From positions 310,001-374,000 of the forward strand of contig CBDIHK010000030.1 in the NCBI GenBank assembly GCA_965279005.1: a stretch of DNA of 64,000 nt. Reading direction: 5' to 3'. The notes beneath the pieces are model-generated. The model was not told the DNA's origin. It made no database searches and saw only the letters and a list, made by a program, of their open reading frames with translations. How positions within the stretch are numbered: position 1 is the first letter of the stretch; each line of letters begins with the position of its first letter. The position numbers were made by a program, and so were the translations under genes. The stretch is from Planctobacterium sp965279005 (GTDB lineage Bacteria; Pseudomonadota; Gammaproteobacteria; Enterobacterales; Alteromonadaceae). This document shows, piece after piece, positions 54,355 through 61,899 of the stretch.

Positions 54355-55014
54355 TTAACTCTCATATTGCAGTGGATCCGTAACTTTATTTTTTGCAAAT
54401 GCCTCTAACCTTTCCTGGCAAGCACCACATTTGCCACATGCCAACTCCCTGCCGTTGTAACAGGTCCAGGTATCTGAATAGTCCAAACCCATGTTCAGGC
54501 CGTCGGTCAGTATGTCGATTTTACTTACATGCAAGTAAGGCGAGTAGATTTCAACCGGTTGGTAATTGGCAATTTGGCTTACTTGGTTCATTTGCTCTAC
54601 AAATTCAGGACGGCAGTCCGGGTAGATAGCGTGGTCGCCAGAGTGAGCGCCGTAATAGACCTTGTCCGCCTCCAATGACACCGCATAACCGATGGCCAGT
54701 GAAAGCAGGATCATATTGCGGTTAGGCACCACGGTTGATTTCATGCTCTCTTCTTCATAATGCCCTTCGGGCACGTCGATATCGCTGGTTAAAGAAGAGC
54801 CTCCAATCAATTGGTTGATAGCCGATATGTCGACTATTTTATGGGGAACACCAAGCTTTGCGCAGACCCTGGCAGCGTAATCCAATTCTTTTTTATGGCG
54901 CTGGCCGTAGTCAAACGACAATGGATAGACTTGGTATCCGTCTTGTATTGCTTTGTTTAAAACTGTAAAAGAATCCATTCCACCGGAATAAATCACAACA
55001 ACCTTTTGTGCCAT
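54355..55014 (-). CDS. queC: 7-cyano-7-deazaguanine synthase (QueC)
   Basis: ATP-dependent conversion of 7-carboxy-7-deazaguanine to preQ0 for queuosine in tRNA. The PP-loop motif VIYSGGMDSFT lies at the start and the zinc site at the end (TWTCYNGRELACGKCGACQERLEAF). The length of 219 aa is typical, from ATG 55014. It is divergent from queE, so two consecutive steps of the pathway share an intergenic region. Confidence 0.95.
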   Translation of the reverse strand: MAQKVVVIYSGGMDSFTVLNKAIQDGYQVYPLSFDYGQRHKKELDYAARVCAKLGVPHKIVDISAINQLIGGSSLTSDIDVPEGHYEEESMKSTVVPNRNMILLSLAIGYAVSLEADKVYYGAHSGDHAIYPDCRPEFVEQMNQVSQIANYQPVEIYSPYLHVSKIDILTDGLNMGLDYSDTWTCYNGRELACGKCGACQERLEAFAKNKVTDPLQYES

Positions 55015-55139
55015 AGTTTGCAAATCTCTATAATTGCGCCAGCGGGCAGTTTAGTGTTTTTTAAAACTATGGCAACTGCAGCGTGATCAGTAGACCTTTT
55101 GTTTAGGTCTAAGTACACAATCAGTATGAGGCCAAGCGT

Positions 55140-55868
55140 TTGAGTGTTACATCCGTGCCGGCGAATCGCATAGAAATTAGTGATGGCGTCCCGGCAACCG
55201 TCTACAAAGTCAATGAAGTATTCCAGTCCATCCAGGGCGAAGGTGCCCATACCGGTGTGCCCAGTATCTTTATCCGTTTACAGGGATGCCCCGTGGGTTG
55301 CCCTTGGTGTGATACCCAGCACACTTGGGACATACCCCCAGAATTAGAGCGCTCACCTGCCGATATTATGGCCAAACAGGGGGATTCAGAGCATTGGTTT
55401 AGTGCCACCGCGGGCCAGTTGCTGGCACTAGTGCGTAACCAAGGTTATACGGCGAAAAACATTATTTTAACCGGTGGTGAGCCTTGTATTTACAACCTAG
55501 TGCAAGTTACCAGTACCTTCATCGAGCAGGGCTATAGTGTGCAAATAGAAACCAGTGGTACTTTTGCATTAAAGGCGCATCCCGATACCTGGGTAACTAT
55601 TTCGCCAAAAATCAATATGCGCGGTGGTTATGAAGTCCGTCCAGAAGTGCTGGCAAATGCCGATGAAATAAAACATCCGATAGCGATGGAGAAACACATC
55701 GCAGAGCTGGATGAATTGATCGCTGGTGTTGACCTAAAGCCTGGGTGTCTTGTCTACCTGCAACCAATCAGCCAACAGAAACGAGCTACTGAATTGGCGG
55801 TACAGGTTTGTATTGAGCGCAATTGGCGGCTTTCATTACAGACCCATAAATTTATCGGCATTGAGTGA
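55140..55868 (+). CDS. queE: 7-carboxy-7-deazaguanine synthase (QueE)
   Basis: A radical SAM enzyme making 7-carboxy-7-deazaguanine from carboxytetrahydropterin. The cluster motif is CPVGCPWCDTQHTW (C-x3-C-x2-C type), after FQSIQGEGAHTGVPSIFIRL; the SAM-binding GGE is in ILTGGEPC. It closely matches the longer gammaproteobacterial form (WVTISPKINMRGGYEV, CIERNWRLSLQTHKF). The start is a TTG; an internal GTG six codons later is possible. No preQ1 riboswitch is visible upstream. Confidence 0.94.
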   Translation: MSVTSVPANRIEISDGVPATVYKVNEVFQSIQGEGAHTGVPSIFIRLQGCPVGCPWCDTQHTWDIPPELERSPADIMAKQGDSEHWFSATAGQLLALVRNQGYTAKNIILTGGEPCIYNLVQVTSTFIEQGYSVQIETSGTFALKAHPDTWVTISPKINMRGGYEVRPEVLANADEIKHPIAMEKHIAELDELIAGVDLKPGCLVYLQPISQQKRATELAVQVCIERNWRLSLQTHKFIGIE

Positions 55869-55925
55869 TAGCAGCCCTGGATTTCTTTGCTAGTCTTAAG
55901 GTATTGAATAGATAAGGAAATAACT

Positions 55926-56327
55926 GTGTCTACTGCGTCTGAACAATTTTTCGAAAACTATGCGGCGGCGTACCAATCCGGTGATGCTTCAGCCGTGGCT
56001 GGGAACTTTTTTATTCCGTCAGTCATTATGAGCGATGACCGGAAGAATGTGTATACTTCAACCGAAGCTGTTGCTGAGCAAATACAGGACTTTATGGACA
56101 AGCTGGCATCCCTGGGTGTTGAGCAGTTTGTTCCGCTGGTGTGCCAGACCATGCGCTTGTCTGACAATATTATGTTCTCCAACGTTAAATGGCGCTACCA
56201 AGATGGCAAAGGCAATGATGTGCTGACTTGTTTTGTTTCTTACACCTTGCAGTCAGAGCAGGACAATTTACACATTATTGTATCGGTAATAGATGATGAA
56301 CAACGGGAGCTGGCCAAACTGCTCTAA
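55926..56327 (+). CDS. SnoaL/NTF2-like protein
   Basis: A 133-aa cytoplasmic protein. FFENYAAAYQSGDASAVAGNFFIPSVIM and LSDNIMFSNVKWRYQDGKGND followed by HIIVSVIDDE show the cone-like NTF2 fold pattern of SnoaL-like domains. Such proteins can be enzymes or binding domains and nothing here fixes a substrate. It starts at GTG 55926 with AAGGAA 7 nt upstream. It ends 4 nt before the next gene, so the two are an operon. Confidence 0.7.
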   Translation: MSTASEQFFENYAAAYQSGDASAVAGNFFIPSVIMSDDRKNVYTSTEAVAEQIQDFMDKLASLGVEQFVPLVCQTMRLSDNIMFSNVKWRYQDGKGNDVLTCFVSYTLQSEQDNLHIIVSVIDDEQRELAKLL

Positions 56328-56331
56328 CCCA

Positions 56332-57189
56332 ATGAAGTACTTTGCCCTAAGCCTGTTGCTATTGTTAGCCAGCGCCAACGTTTGGCCTGCAACTTGGCAT
56401 ATTTACTACGCCAAACCCGCCGGTGAATTTGACCTGCGCACTACTTATCCCTTGTCTGTACTCTCATTGGCCCTTGAGCACACCGGTGTGCGTTATAACC
56501 TGGTATCAACCGAGAAAGTCGTGGAGCAGGGGCGGGCTATAAAGCTACTGAAAGCCAACCGCGAAGTCAGTGTCGTCTGGACCATGACCGATCCATTGCG
56601 CGAAGAAGAATTGCTGCCTATCCGTATTCCCATATACAAGGGACTTATTGGCTGGCGTATTTTTTTAGTAAAAGACAAGTACCAAGACTTATTTTCCAAC
56701 TTTAGCCAATTGGAGGAATTGAGGCAGTACGCGCCCGTGCAAGGCTATGACTGGCCCGATACTAAAATCTTGCAGGCGAATGGCTTTGAAGTGGTAACCG
56801 GTTCCTACTATGAACAGCTTTTTGAAGTGCTGAATGTAGAACGTGCTAACTTCTTTCCGCGTTCAATTGTGGAAATATGGGCAGAGTTAGAGCAACAACG
56901 GCAAGAGTACGAGTTGGCTGTGGAACCCTATCTAGCACTGCAATATCCAACTGCTATGTATTTCTTTTTTAATAAGAAAAATGTGGTATTGGCCAACTTG
57001 ATTGAAACCGGTTTGGAGCGGGCGATTAAATCCGGTGATTTTGACCGGTTGTTTATGCGCGTGCATGAACCATTTCTACAACGCGCCAACATTGATAATC
57101 GAATAATATTCCAACTTGATAACCCCATTCTGCCAGAAAACACCCCGATTGGAGATGCATCACTTTGGTATTCCGTAGATAATAACTAG
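56332..57189 (+). CDS. secreted solute-binding-like protein
   Basis: A 285-aa protein from ATG 56332 with a signal peptide (MKYFALSLLLLLASANVWPA). The mature part is a family-3-like periplasmic binding fold (VEQGRAIKLLKANREVSVVWTMTDPLREEELLPI) but is diverged, and it ends with RVHEPFLQRANI. It resembles orphan binding proteins common in Alteromonadales without ABC partners. It is 4 nt after the SnoaL-like gene and 24 nt before the DUF2058 gene. Confidence 0.65.
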   Translation: MKYFALSLLLLLASANVWPATWHIYYAKPAGEFDLRTTYPLSVLSLALEHTGVRYNLVSTEKVVEQGRAIKLLKANREVSVVWTMTDPLREEELLPIRIPIYKGLIGWRIFLVKDKYQDLFSNFSQLEELRQYAPVQGYDWPDTKILQANGFEVVTGSYYEQLFEVLNVERANFFPRSIVEIWAELEQQRQEYELAVEPYLALQYPTAMYFFFNKKNVVLANLIETGLERAIKSGDFDRLFMRVHEPFLQRANIDNRIIFQLDNPILPENTPIGDASLWYSVDNN

Positions 57190-57213
57190 TTGTGGCAGTT
57201 ACTAGGAGCAAAC

Positions 57214-57762
57214 ATGGCCTCGTTGCAAGACCAATTGTTGAAAGCCGGATTAGGCGATAAGAAAAAAGCAAAACAAATCAATAATGAAAAGCGCAAAAAA
57301 GACAAAATCCGGCGCAAAAATAAAATAGTTGAAAAAGACGAGGTTAAAGCCTCGGTAGAACAACAGCTTGCCGCCAAGAAAGCGAAAGACCAGGCGCTAA
57401 ATGAACAGGCAAAACAAGAAGCTGAGAAAAAAGCCATTGCTGCGCAAATTATGCAAATGATCACGGTTAACCGCTTGGAAAACACCAAAGGCGATTGTGA
57501 GTTCAAGTTTACCGATGGCAGTAAAATCAAACAGCTGTACCTGAAACAACAGTTAAAAGACCACTTGTTGGAAAACCGACTTGCCGTGGTCAAACTCGGT
57601 GACGGCTATGAAATTATCCCCATGCCGGTTGCCGACAAGATCGCCGAACGCGACGCTGGCTCCATACTGTACCGCGCCGACCATTATGACGAAGTCAAAG
57701 AAAAAGACGATGAAGAAGATTGGTATGCAGATTATGAAATTCCTGATGATTTGACCTGGTAG
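57214..57762 (+). CDS. DUF2058 family protein (YaiL-like)
   Basis: A 182-aa protein with a strongly basic coiled-coil N-terminal half (LLKAGLGDKKKAKQINNEKRKKD) and a C-terminal domain with LENTKGDCEFKFTDGSKIKQLYL and an acidic end (KEKDDEEDWYADYEIPDDLTW). These are DUF2058/YaiL hallmarks; an RNA- or nucleoprotein-related role is possible but unproven. ATG 57214 is preferred, with AGGAG 6 nt upstream; an alternative lies eight codons earlier. Confidence 0.88.
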   Translation: MASLQDQLLKAGLGDKKKAKQINNEKRKKDKIRRKNKIVEKDEVKASVEQQLAAKKAKDQALNEQAKQEAEKKAIAAQIMQMITVNRLENTKGDCEFKFTDGSKIKQLYLKQQLKDHLLENRLAVVKLGDGYEIIPMPVADKIAERDAGSILYRADHYDEVKEKDDEEDWYADYEIPDDLTW

Positions 57763-57890
57763 CACCGAGCCTTTGTCGATGAAATCAACACATCCAACGC
57801 TATTTAATAGTCATTTTTTTTGCCCGTGCTAGTATGGTTTCTCTATCAATAGGATTAGCCACATCGCTGGTGACAAAATGAGGATTGAGT

Positions 57891-58085
57891 ATGGAACAGG
57901 CCAAAGAAGCAATCGTTAAAGGCTATCAAGACCAAGTCAAAGCGTCATACAAGGCATTTGCAGAATCCGTTGCGCTGGCGGCGGGGGATGAAGCTGATAT
58001 CGCCGCAGCCAAAAGCCGTTTTAGTGCTAGCCTTGACCTGGCCAAGCAAGCAAAAGACATGGCACTGGAATTGGCTGCTGAATAA
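57891..58085 (+). CDS. small helical protein (64 aa)
   Basis: ATG 57891 with GAGGA 6 nt upstream. The product (MEQAKEAIVKGYQDQVKASY and on) is predicted to be fully alpha-helical and amphipathic, Ala- and Lys-rich, without Cys or a signal. No family recognised. It ends 10 bp before the TAA duplication of MITE copy B, so the element lies in its immediate 3' region. Confidence 0.6.
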   Translation: MEQAKEAIVKGYQDQVKASYKAFAESVALAAGDEADIAAAKSRFSASLDLAKQAKDMALELAAE

Positions 58086-58098
58086 GCCATATTAATAA

Positions 58099-58627
58099 TA
58101 CCGATTCCATTAAGTATTTGCTCACCCAGCGCTGCCTCAGGGACTCAAGTTCAAGGCGTACGAATGAAGTAATACTGGCGGCTTTACTCCGGGCATCCTG
58201 CCCTTCGCCTTTCAGGCCGGCTTCGCCGTTTAATTTCTTTCCAGAAGAAATTATCGAACTTCGTGCAACGAAGACAAAAGTTTCGGGAAAACTTTTGAAT
58301 GGCTTTAGCCAGCCGCGCAGCGGTGAAATGCAGGGACGCATTTCATAAATTGTGTTCCTGAGGCGCGTCTTCGATGGGTTTGAAAAGGGTTTATACAGCG
58401 TTAAATGTTCTCGATTTAGACCCACTCGGCAACTGCGTCCTGCGTTGCCCTAATCTCCTACATCCCTGTAGGGATAGACCTTTGAACATTTGCCTTGCCT
58501 ACCAAAAGCCGTTGGAACGGCTTAGAACCGCTTTAGCGGGCCTGCGAAGCAGGTGAGGTAACAAGGATGTAGCGAATAAACCCTTTTCAATTCCCACTGG
58601 GTGAGCAAATACTTAATGGAATCGGTA
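58099..58627. mobile_element. non-autonomous structured element (MITE-like), copy B
   Basis: 529 bp with perfect 31-bp terminal inverted repeats (tip TACCGATTCCATTAAG) and TAA duplications (58096-58098 and 58628-58630). Shared with copy A: GCCTCAGG/CCTGAGGC (58134-58141, 58357-58364), a long arm pair TTGAAAAGGGTTTAT/ATAAACCCTTTTCAA (58380-58394, 58576-58590) and AAATGTTC/GAACATTT (58403-58410, 58484-58491). Two extra blocks (58191-58344 and 58428-58553) consist almost wholly of short hairpins. It fills the interval between the 64-aa gene and ilvD and has no protein-coding capacity. Confidence 0.92.
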
Positions 58628-58650
58628 TAATTGAGGTTGTCCAACAAAAA

Positions 58651-58675
58651 AGCGGGAGCTAGTCTCCCGCTTTTA
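58651..58675 (-). terminator. terminator after ilvD
   Basis: AGCGGGAG / CTCCCGCT with a 5-nt loop, flanked by A residues on the left, which form the U run for ilvD on the minus strand. T residues on the right mean it could also work in the other direction. Confidence 0.85.
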
Positions 58676-58691
58676 TTGTGCTTAAACCTGC

Positions 58692-60365
58692 TTACAGGTA
58701 TTTATCCGTTACCGCGCCTTCGCTGGCGCTGGCTGCTAACTTGGCAAACTTGGCCAGTGTACCGCGGGTGGTATAAGGCTCTGGGCGCTGCCAGTTTTGT
58801 TTGCGTTGCTCCAAGGTGGCTTCGTCTACGTGAAGGGTGATTTGTTTCGATTCGGCATCCACCGTGATCTTGTCACCATTTTCCACCAAAGCAATTGGGC
58901 CGCCGTTAAAGGCTTCCGGCGTGACATGGCCAATCACAAAGCCATGGCTTCCTCCAGAGAAGCGACCGTCGGTAATTAAGGCGACGTCTTTACTCAGGCC
59001 CCTGCCATTGATGGCGCTAGTGGGGCTAAGCATTTCGCGCATACCCGGCCCACCTTTAGGGCCTTCATAGCGCACAATAACGACATCGCCTTTTTCCACG
59101 TCACCGTCCATTATCGCTTTCATGGCGGCTTCTTCACCGTGGTAGCACTTGGCGGTGCCGGTAAAGGTCAAGCCTTCATGGCCAGTGAGCTTAGCCACCG
59201 CGCCCTCTGGTGCTAAATTGCCTTTCAATATAACCAAATGGCTGTCTTTCTTGATTGGGTTGGACAGCGGCCGGATCACTTTTTGACCCTCTGGATAGTG
59301 CTCGACGTCTTTTAAGTTTTCGGCCAGGGTTTTGCCTGTTACTGTCAAGCAATCACCGTGCAGTAAACCTTCATCCAGTAGCATTTTCATCAAGGGTTGG
59401 ATACCGCCAATTTCAATTAGCTCACTCATGGCGTAAACCCCGGCTGGACGCATGTCGGCCAATACGGGCACCCTTGCGCCAACCTTACTGAAATCCTCCA
59501 ACGTAAGCGGGATATTGGCAGCATGGGCGATGGCCAGTAAATGCAGCACGGCATTAGTGGAACCTTCCAACGCAATGGTCATGGTGATGGCGTTTTCGAT
59601 GGCCTCCCGGCTCAGGATATCGCTGGGTTTGATGCCGTGCTTTATCAGGTTCCTGACCGCCACGCCGGCATTGTAACTGTCGATGCGTTTTGCATCAGAC
59701 ACTGCATTTTGCGCGGAGCTATTAGGCAGGCTCAATCCCATTGCTTCCAGTGCCGAGGCCATGGTGTTGGCAGTATACATACCGCCACAAGAGCCTGGGC
59801 CAGGTATGGAGGTGGTTTCAACTTCATGCAGTTCAATGTCGCCGATTTTGCCTGCACCGTGGGCGCCCACCGCTTCAAACACAGAAACGATATCGCGGCG
59901 CTGTTTGCCCGGCATTATAGTACCACCGTATACAAACACTGCTGGGCGGTTTAACCTGGCAATAGCGATACCGCACGCTGGCATATTTTTGTCACAACCA
60001 CCAAAAGCGACAAAGCCATCGAAACCCTGGGCGCCAACTACGGTTTCAATGCTGTCAGCAATAACCTCACGGGAAACCAAGGAATAGCGCATTCCCGGTG
60101 TACCCATACTGATGCCGTCAGAGACGGTAATGGTATTGAACATCACGCCTTTGCCGCCAGCTTCATCGGCGCCTTTCCTCGCTTGTTCTGCCAACTCATT
60201 GATATGCATGTTACAGGGGGTCACCATTGACCAGGTAGATGCGATACCAATTTGTGGCTTGCTAAAATCCTCCTTTTTAAACCCGACTGGGTAGAGCATG
60301 GCGCGGCTTGGTGCTTGCTCTACGCCGTCTACGATAATGGAGGAATATTTACGCTCGTCACTCAT
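58692..60365 (-). CDS. ilvD: dihydroxy-acid dehydratase, short [2Fe-2S]-type
   Basis: Dehydrates dihydroxy-isovalerate and its homologue in valine and isoleucine synthesis. A 557-aa protein with cluster Cys residues C51 (VTPCNMHIN), C124 (FGGCDKNMPA) and C193 (GPGSCGGMYTANTM), and the IlvD signature RYEGPKGGPGMREML and ITDGRFSGGSHG. It is shorter than the ~616-aa E. coli type and carries the N-terminal C-N-M-H motif I associate with [2Fe-2S] enzymes. It is not linked to other ilv genes here. Sugar-acid dehydratases are relatives, but the fit to DHAD is better. Confidence 0.9.
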   Translation of the reverse strand: MSDERKYSSIIVDGVEQAPSRAMLYPVGFKKEDFSKPQIGIASTWSMVTPCNMHINELAEQARKGADEAGGKGVMFNTITVSDGISMGTPGMRYSLVSREVIADSIETVVGAQGFDGFVAFGGCDKNMPACGIAIARLNRPAVFVYGGTIMPGKQRRDIVSVFEAVGAHGAGKIGDIELHEVETTSIPGPGSCGGMYTANTMASALEAMGLSLPNSSAQNAVSDAKRIDSYNAGVAVRNLIKHGIKPSDILSREAIENAITMTIALEGSTNAVLHLLAIAHAANIPLTLEDFSKVGARVPVLADMRPAGVYAMSELIEIGGIQPLMKMLLDEGLLHGDCLTVTGKTLAENLKDVEHYPEGQKVIRPLSNPIKKDSHLVILKGNLAPEGAVAKLTGHEGLTFTGTAKCYHGEEAAMKAIMDGDVEKGDVVIVRYEGPKGGPGMREMLSPTSAINGRGLSKDVALITDGRFSGGSHGFVIGHVTPEAFNGGPIALVENGDKITVDAESKQITLHVDEATLEQRKQNWQRPEPYTTRGTLAKFAKLAASASEGAVTDKYL

Positions 60366-60528
60366 GGATAAACCTATGTTTTCTCGGGGTTAATTAAAAA
60401 CTACTGGTACACCAGAAGGGTAAAGTGGTTTGAGCGTTATGTACACGGCTTTTAAGGCTTTTTTGAGACAAAATCGCACTAAGCCAGATATTAATGTGAG
60501 GATCTTAGGATGGACAATCTAGCTTTGC

Positions 60529-61848
60529 TTAAGTTATCGCCACTCGACCCGTTTTTACAGCCTGTCGCAGCACTGAGGTTTGTGGTGCCAAGCGATAAAG
60601 GTCGCCATTTTGTCCAGTTAATTGAATAGGGATACCGGTTTGCTTGGCAATTTCTGCATTGGCCTGGATATGGGCTGCTTCGCCATGCACCGGGATTGCG
60701 ATTTTAGGTTGTACCCAGGAGTAGAGCTGCTCCAGTTCATCTTGGTTTGGGTGGCCAGATGCGTGGATAATGTGTTCGCTATGGCCTGTTTGTATTACTT
60801 TGATATTCTGGCCTTGCAACTTTTCAACTAACCTTTCCACTTTGTCTTTATTGTCAGGGATTGTAATGGCGCTGAAAATCACAGTATCGCCTGCATCCAA
60901 ATTTAAATCCCGGTGCCGCTGCTCTGCCAATTGGTTAAGTGCAGCCCTCGGCTCACCTTGGCTGCCAGTAGCGACGACTAAAATTTCTTTCGGTGGCAGA
61001 TAGCCAATGTATTTGGGATCTTGCAGCACCAATTCCTCTGGCCAGTGGCCAGTGAGCTTTGCTGCGGCAACTGTGTTGTGCAACGAATAGCCAAACAGCG
61101 CCATATAACGGCCCGTAGCTTGTGCGACCCGGGCAAGTGAAATAAGCCTCGCGATGTTGGTACCAAAACAAGCAACCACCACTTTTTGTTGGCATTGCCT
61201 TATGGTTTTTAATAGCCCTTGGTAGCAGTCATATTCAGATTTGGAATGGCCCGGCTGCAGGGCATTGGTTGAATCACAGACCATCGCCGTAACGTTTTGT
61301 TTTGCCAACGCTTGAAACTGGCTGGGGTTGACGGGGGAGTCGGTGATTGGATTGTCATCTAATTTCCAATCGGCGGTATGGAAGATACTACCTGCCGATG
61401 TATTTATTAGTAATCCATGGGGCTCAGGTATCGAATGGTTGGTGCGCATCCATGTAACATCAAAGACTCCTATGTCAAAACTATCGCCAGTTTCCACTTC
61501 GATGATGGAGCCCGATACTGGGCGGCCGGATTTGGCGAGCTTTCGTCTCAGGATCTCAGCCGTGAAAGGGGTGGTATAGACTGGGCGTTTAAAGCGCTGC
61601 CAAAAATGGGGCAGGGCACCGATATGGTCTTCATGGGCATGGGTGATGATGATACCAGCCAGCTTATCTTTGCGGCTGTCGATAAAATTGGGATCGGCCG
61701 CGACCACTTCTTGTTTTAATTCACTGCCTTCAGTTAACGGAACATTAAAGGTGATACCACAATCCACCATCAACCACTGGCCGTCGTGGCCGTAGAGGTT
61801 TAGGTTCATGCCGATTTCGCCTGTTCCACCTAAGGGCAGGAACCACAA
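60529..61848 (-). CDS. RNase J-like beta-CASP metallohydrolase
   Basis: A 439-aa MBL/beta-CASP protein. Zinc motif ITHAHEDHIGALP, later TADWKLD and VHGEAAH, and the beta-CASP domain with CDSTNA and TGSQGEP. This is the RNase J lineage without the long C-terminal domain. Such enzymes cleave or trim RNA from the 5' end. The in-frame start is TTG 61848 with no good ribosome site. An ATG at 61868 would give M-V-P-S-K-K-D-L-W-F-L-P if one A were added to a five-A run at 61854-61858, which looks more natural. A terminator lies directly upstream. Confidence 0.82.
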   Translation of the reverse strand: MWFLPLGGTGEIGMNLNLYGHDGQWLMVDCGITFNVPLTEGSELKQEVVAADPNFIDSRKDKLAGIIITHAHEDHIGALPHFWQRFKRPVYTTPFTAEILRRKLAKSGRPVSGSIIEVETGDSFDIGVFDVTWMRTNHSIPEPHGLLINTSAGSIFHTADWKLDDNPITDSPVNPSQFQALAKQNVTAMVCDSTNALQPGHSKSEYDCYQGLLKTIRQCQQKVVVACFGTNIARLISLARVAQATGRYMALFGYSLHNTVAAAKLTGHWPEELVLQDPKYIGYLPPKEILVVATGSQGEPRAALNQLAEQRHRDLNLDAGDTVIFSAITIPDNKDKVERLVEKLQGQNIKVIQTGHSEHIIHASGHPNQDELEQLYSWVQPKIAIPVHGEAAHIQANAEIAKQTGIPIQLTGQNGDLYRLAPQTSVLRQAVKTGRVAIT

Positions 61849-61870
61849 ATCTTTTTACTTGGAACCATAT

Positions 61871-61894
61871 AAAAAAGGCAGCCATGCGGCTGCC
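61871..61894 (-). terminator. rho-independent terminator after asnB
   Basis: On the minus strand GGCAGCC-GCAT-GGCTGCC is followed by six T. It begins 6 nt after the asnB stop and ends only 3 nt before the candidate ATG (61868) of the RNase J-like gene. Confidence 0.85.
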
Positions 61895-61899
61895 TACCG

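Noticed and set aside
55024..55139. preQ1 riboswitch between queC and queE
   Set aside because: No compact pseudoknot-like preQ1 aptamer pattern is visible in this 116-bp divergent region.
58374..58556. Short open frames within MITE copy B
   Set aside because: They run through conserved inverted repeats shared with copy A, where the frame is not kept, so they are not coding.
58099..58627. Integron attC site or retron-like element
   Set aside because: No attC core sites (GTTRRRY type) and no integrase or reverse transcriptase nearby. Long perfect terminal repeats with a 3-bp duplication fit a transposon-derived element better.
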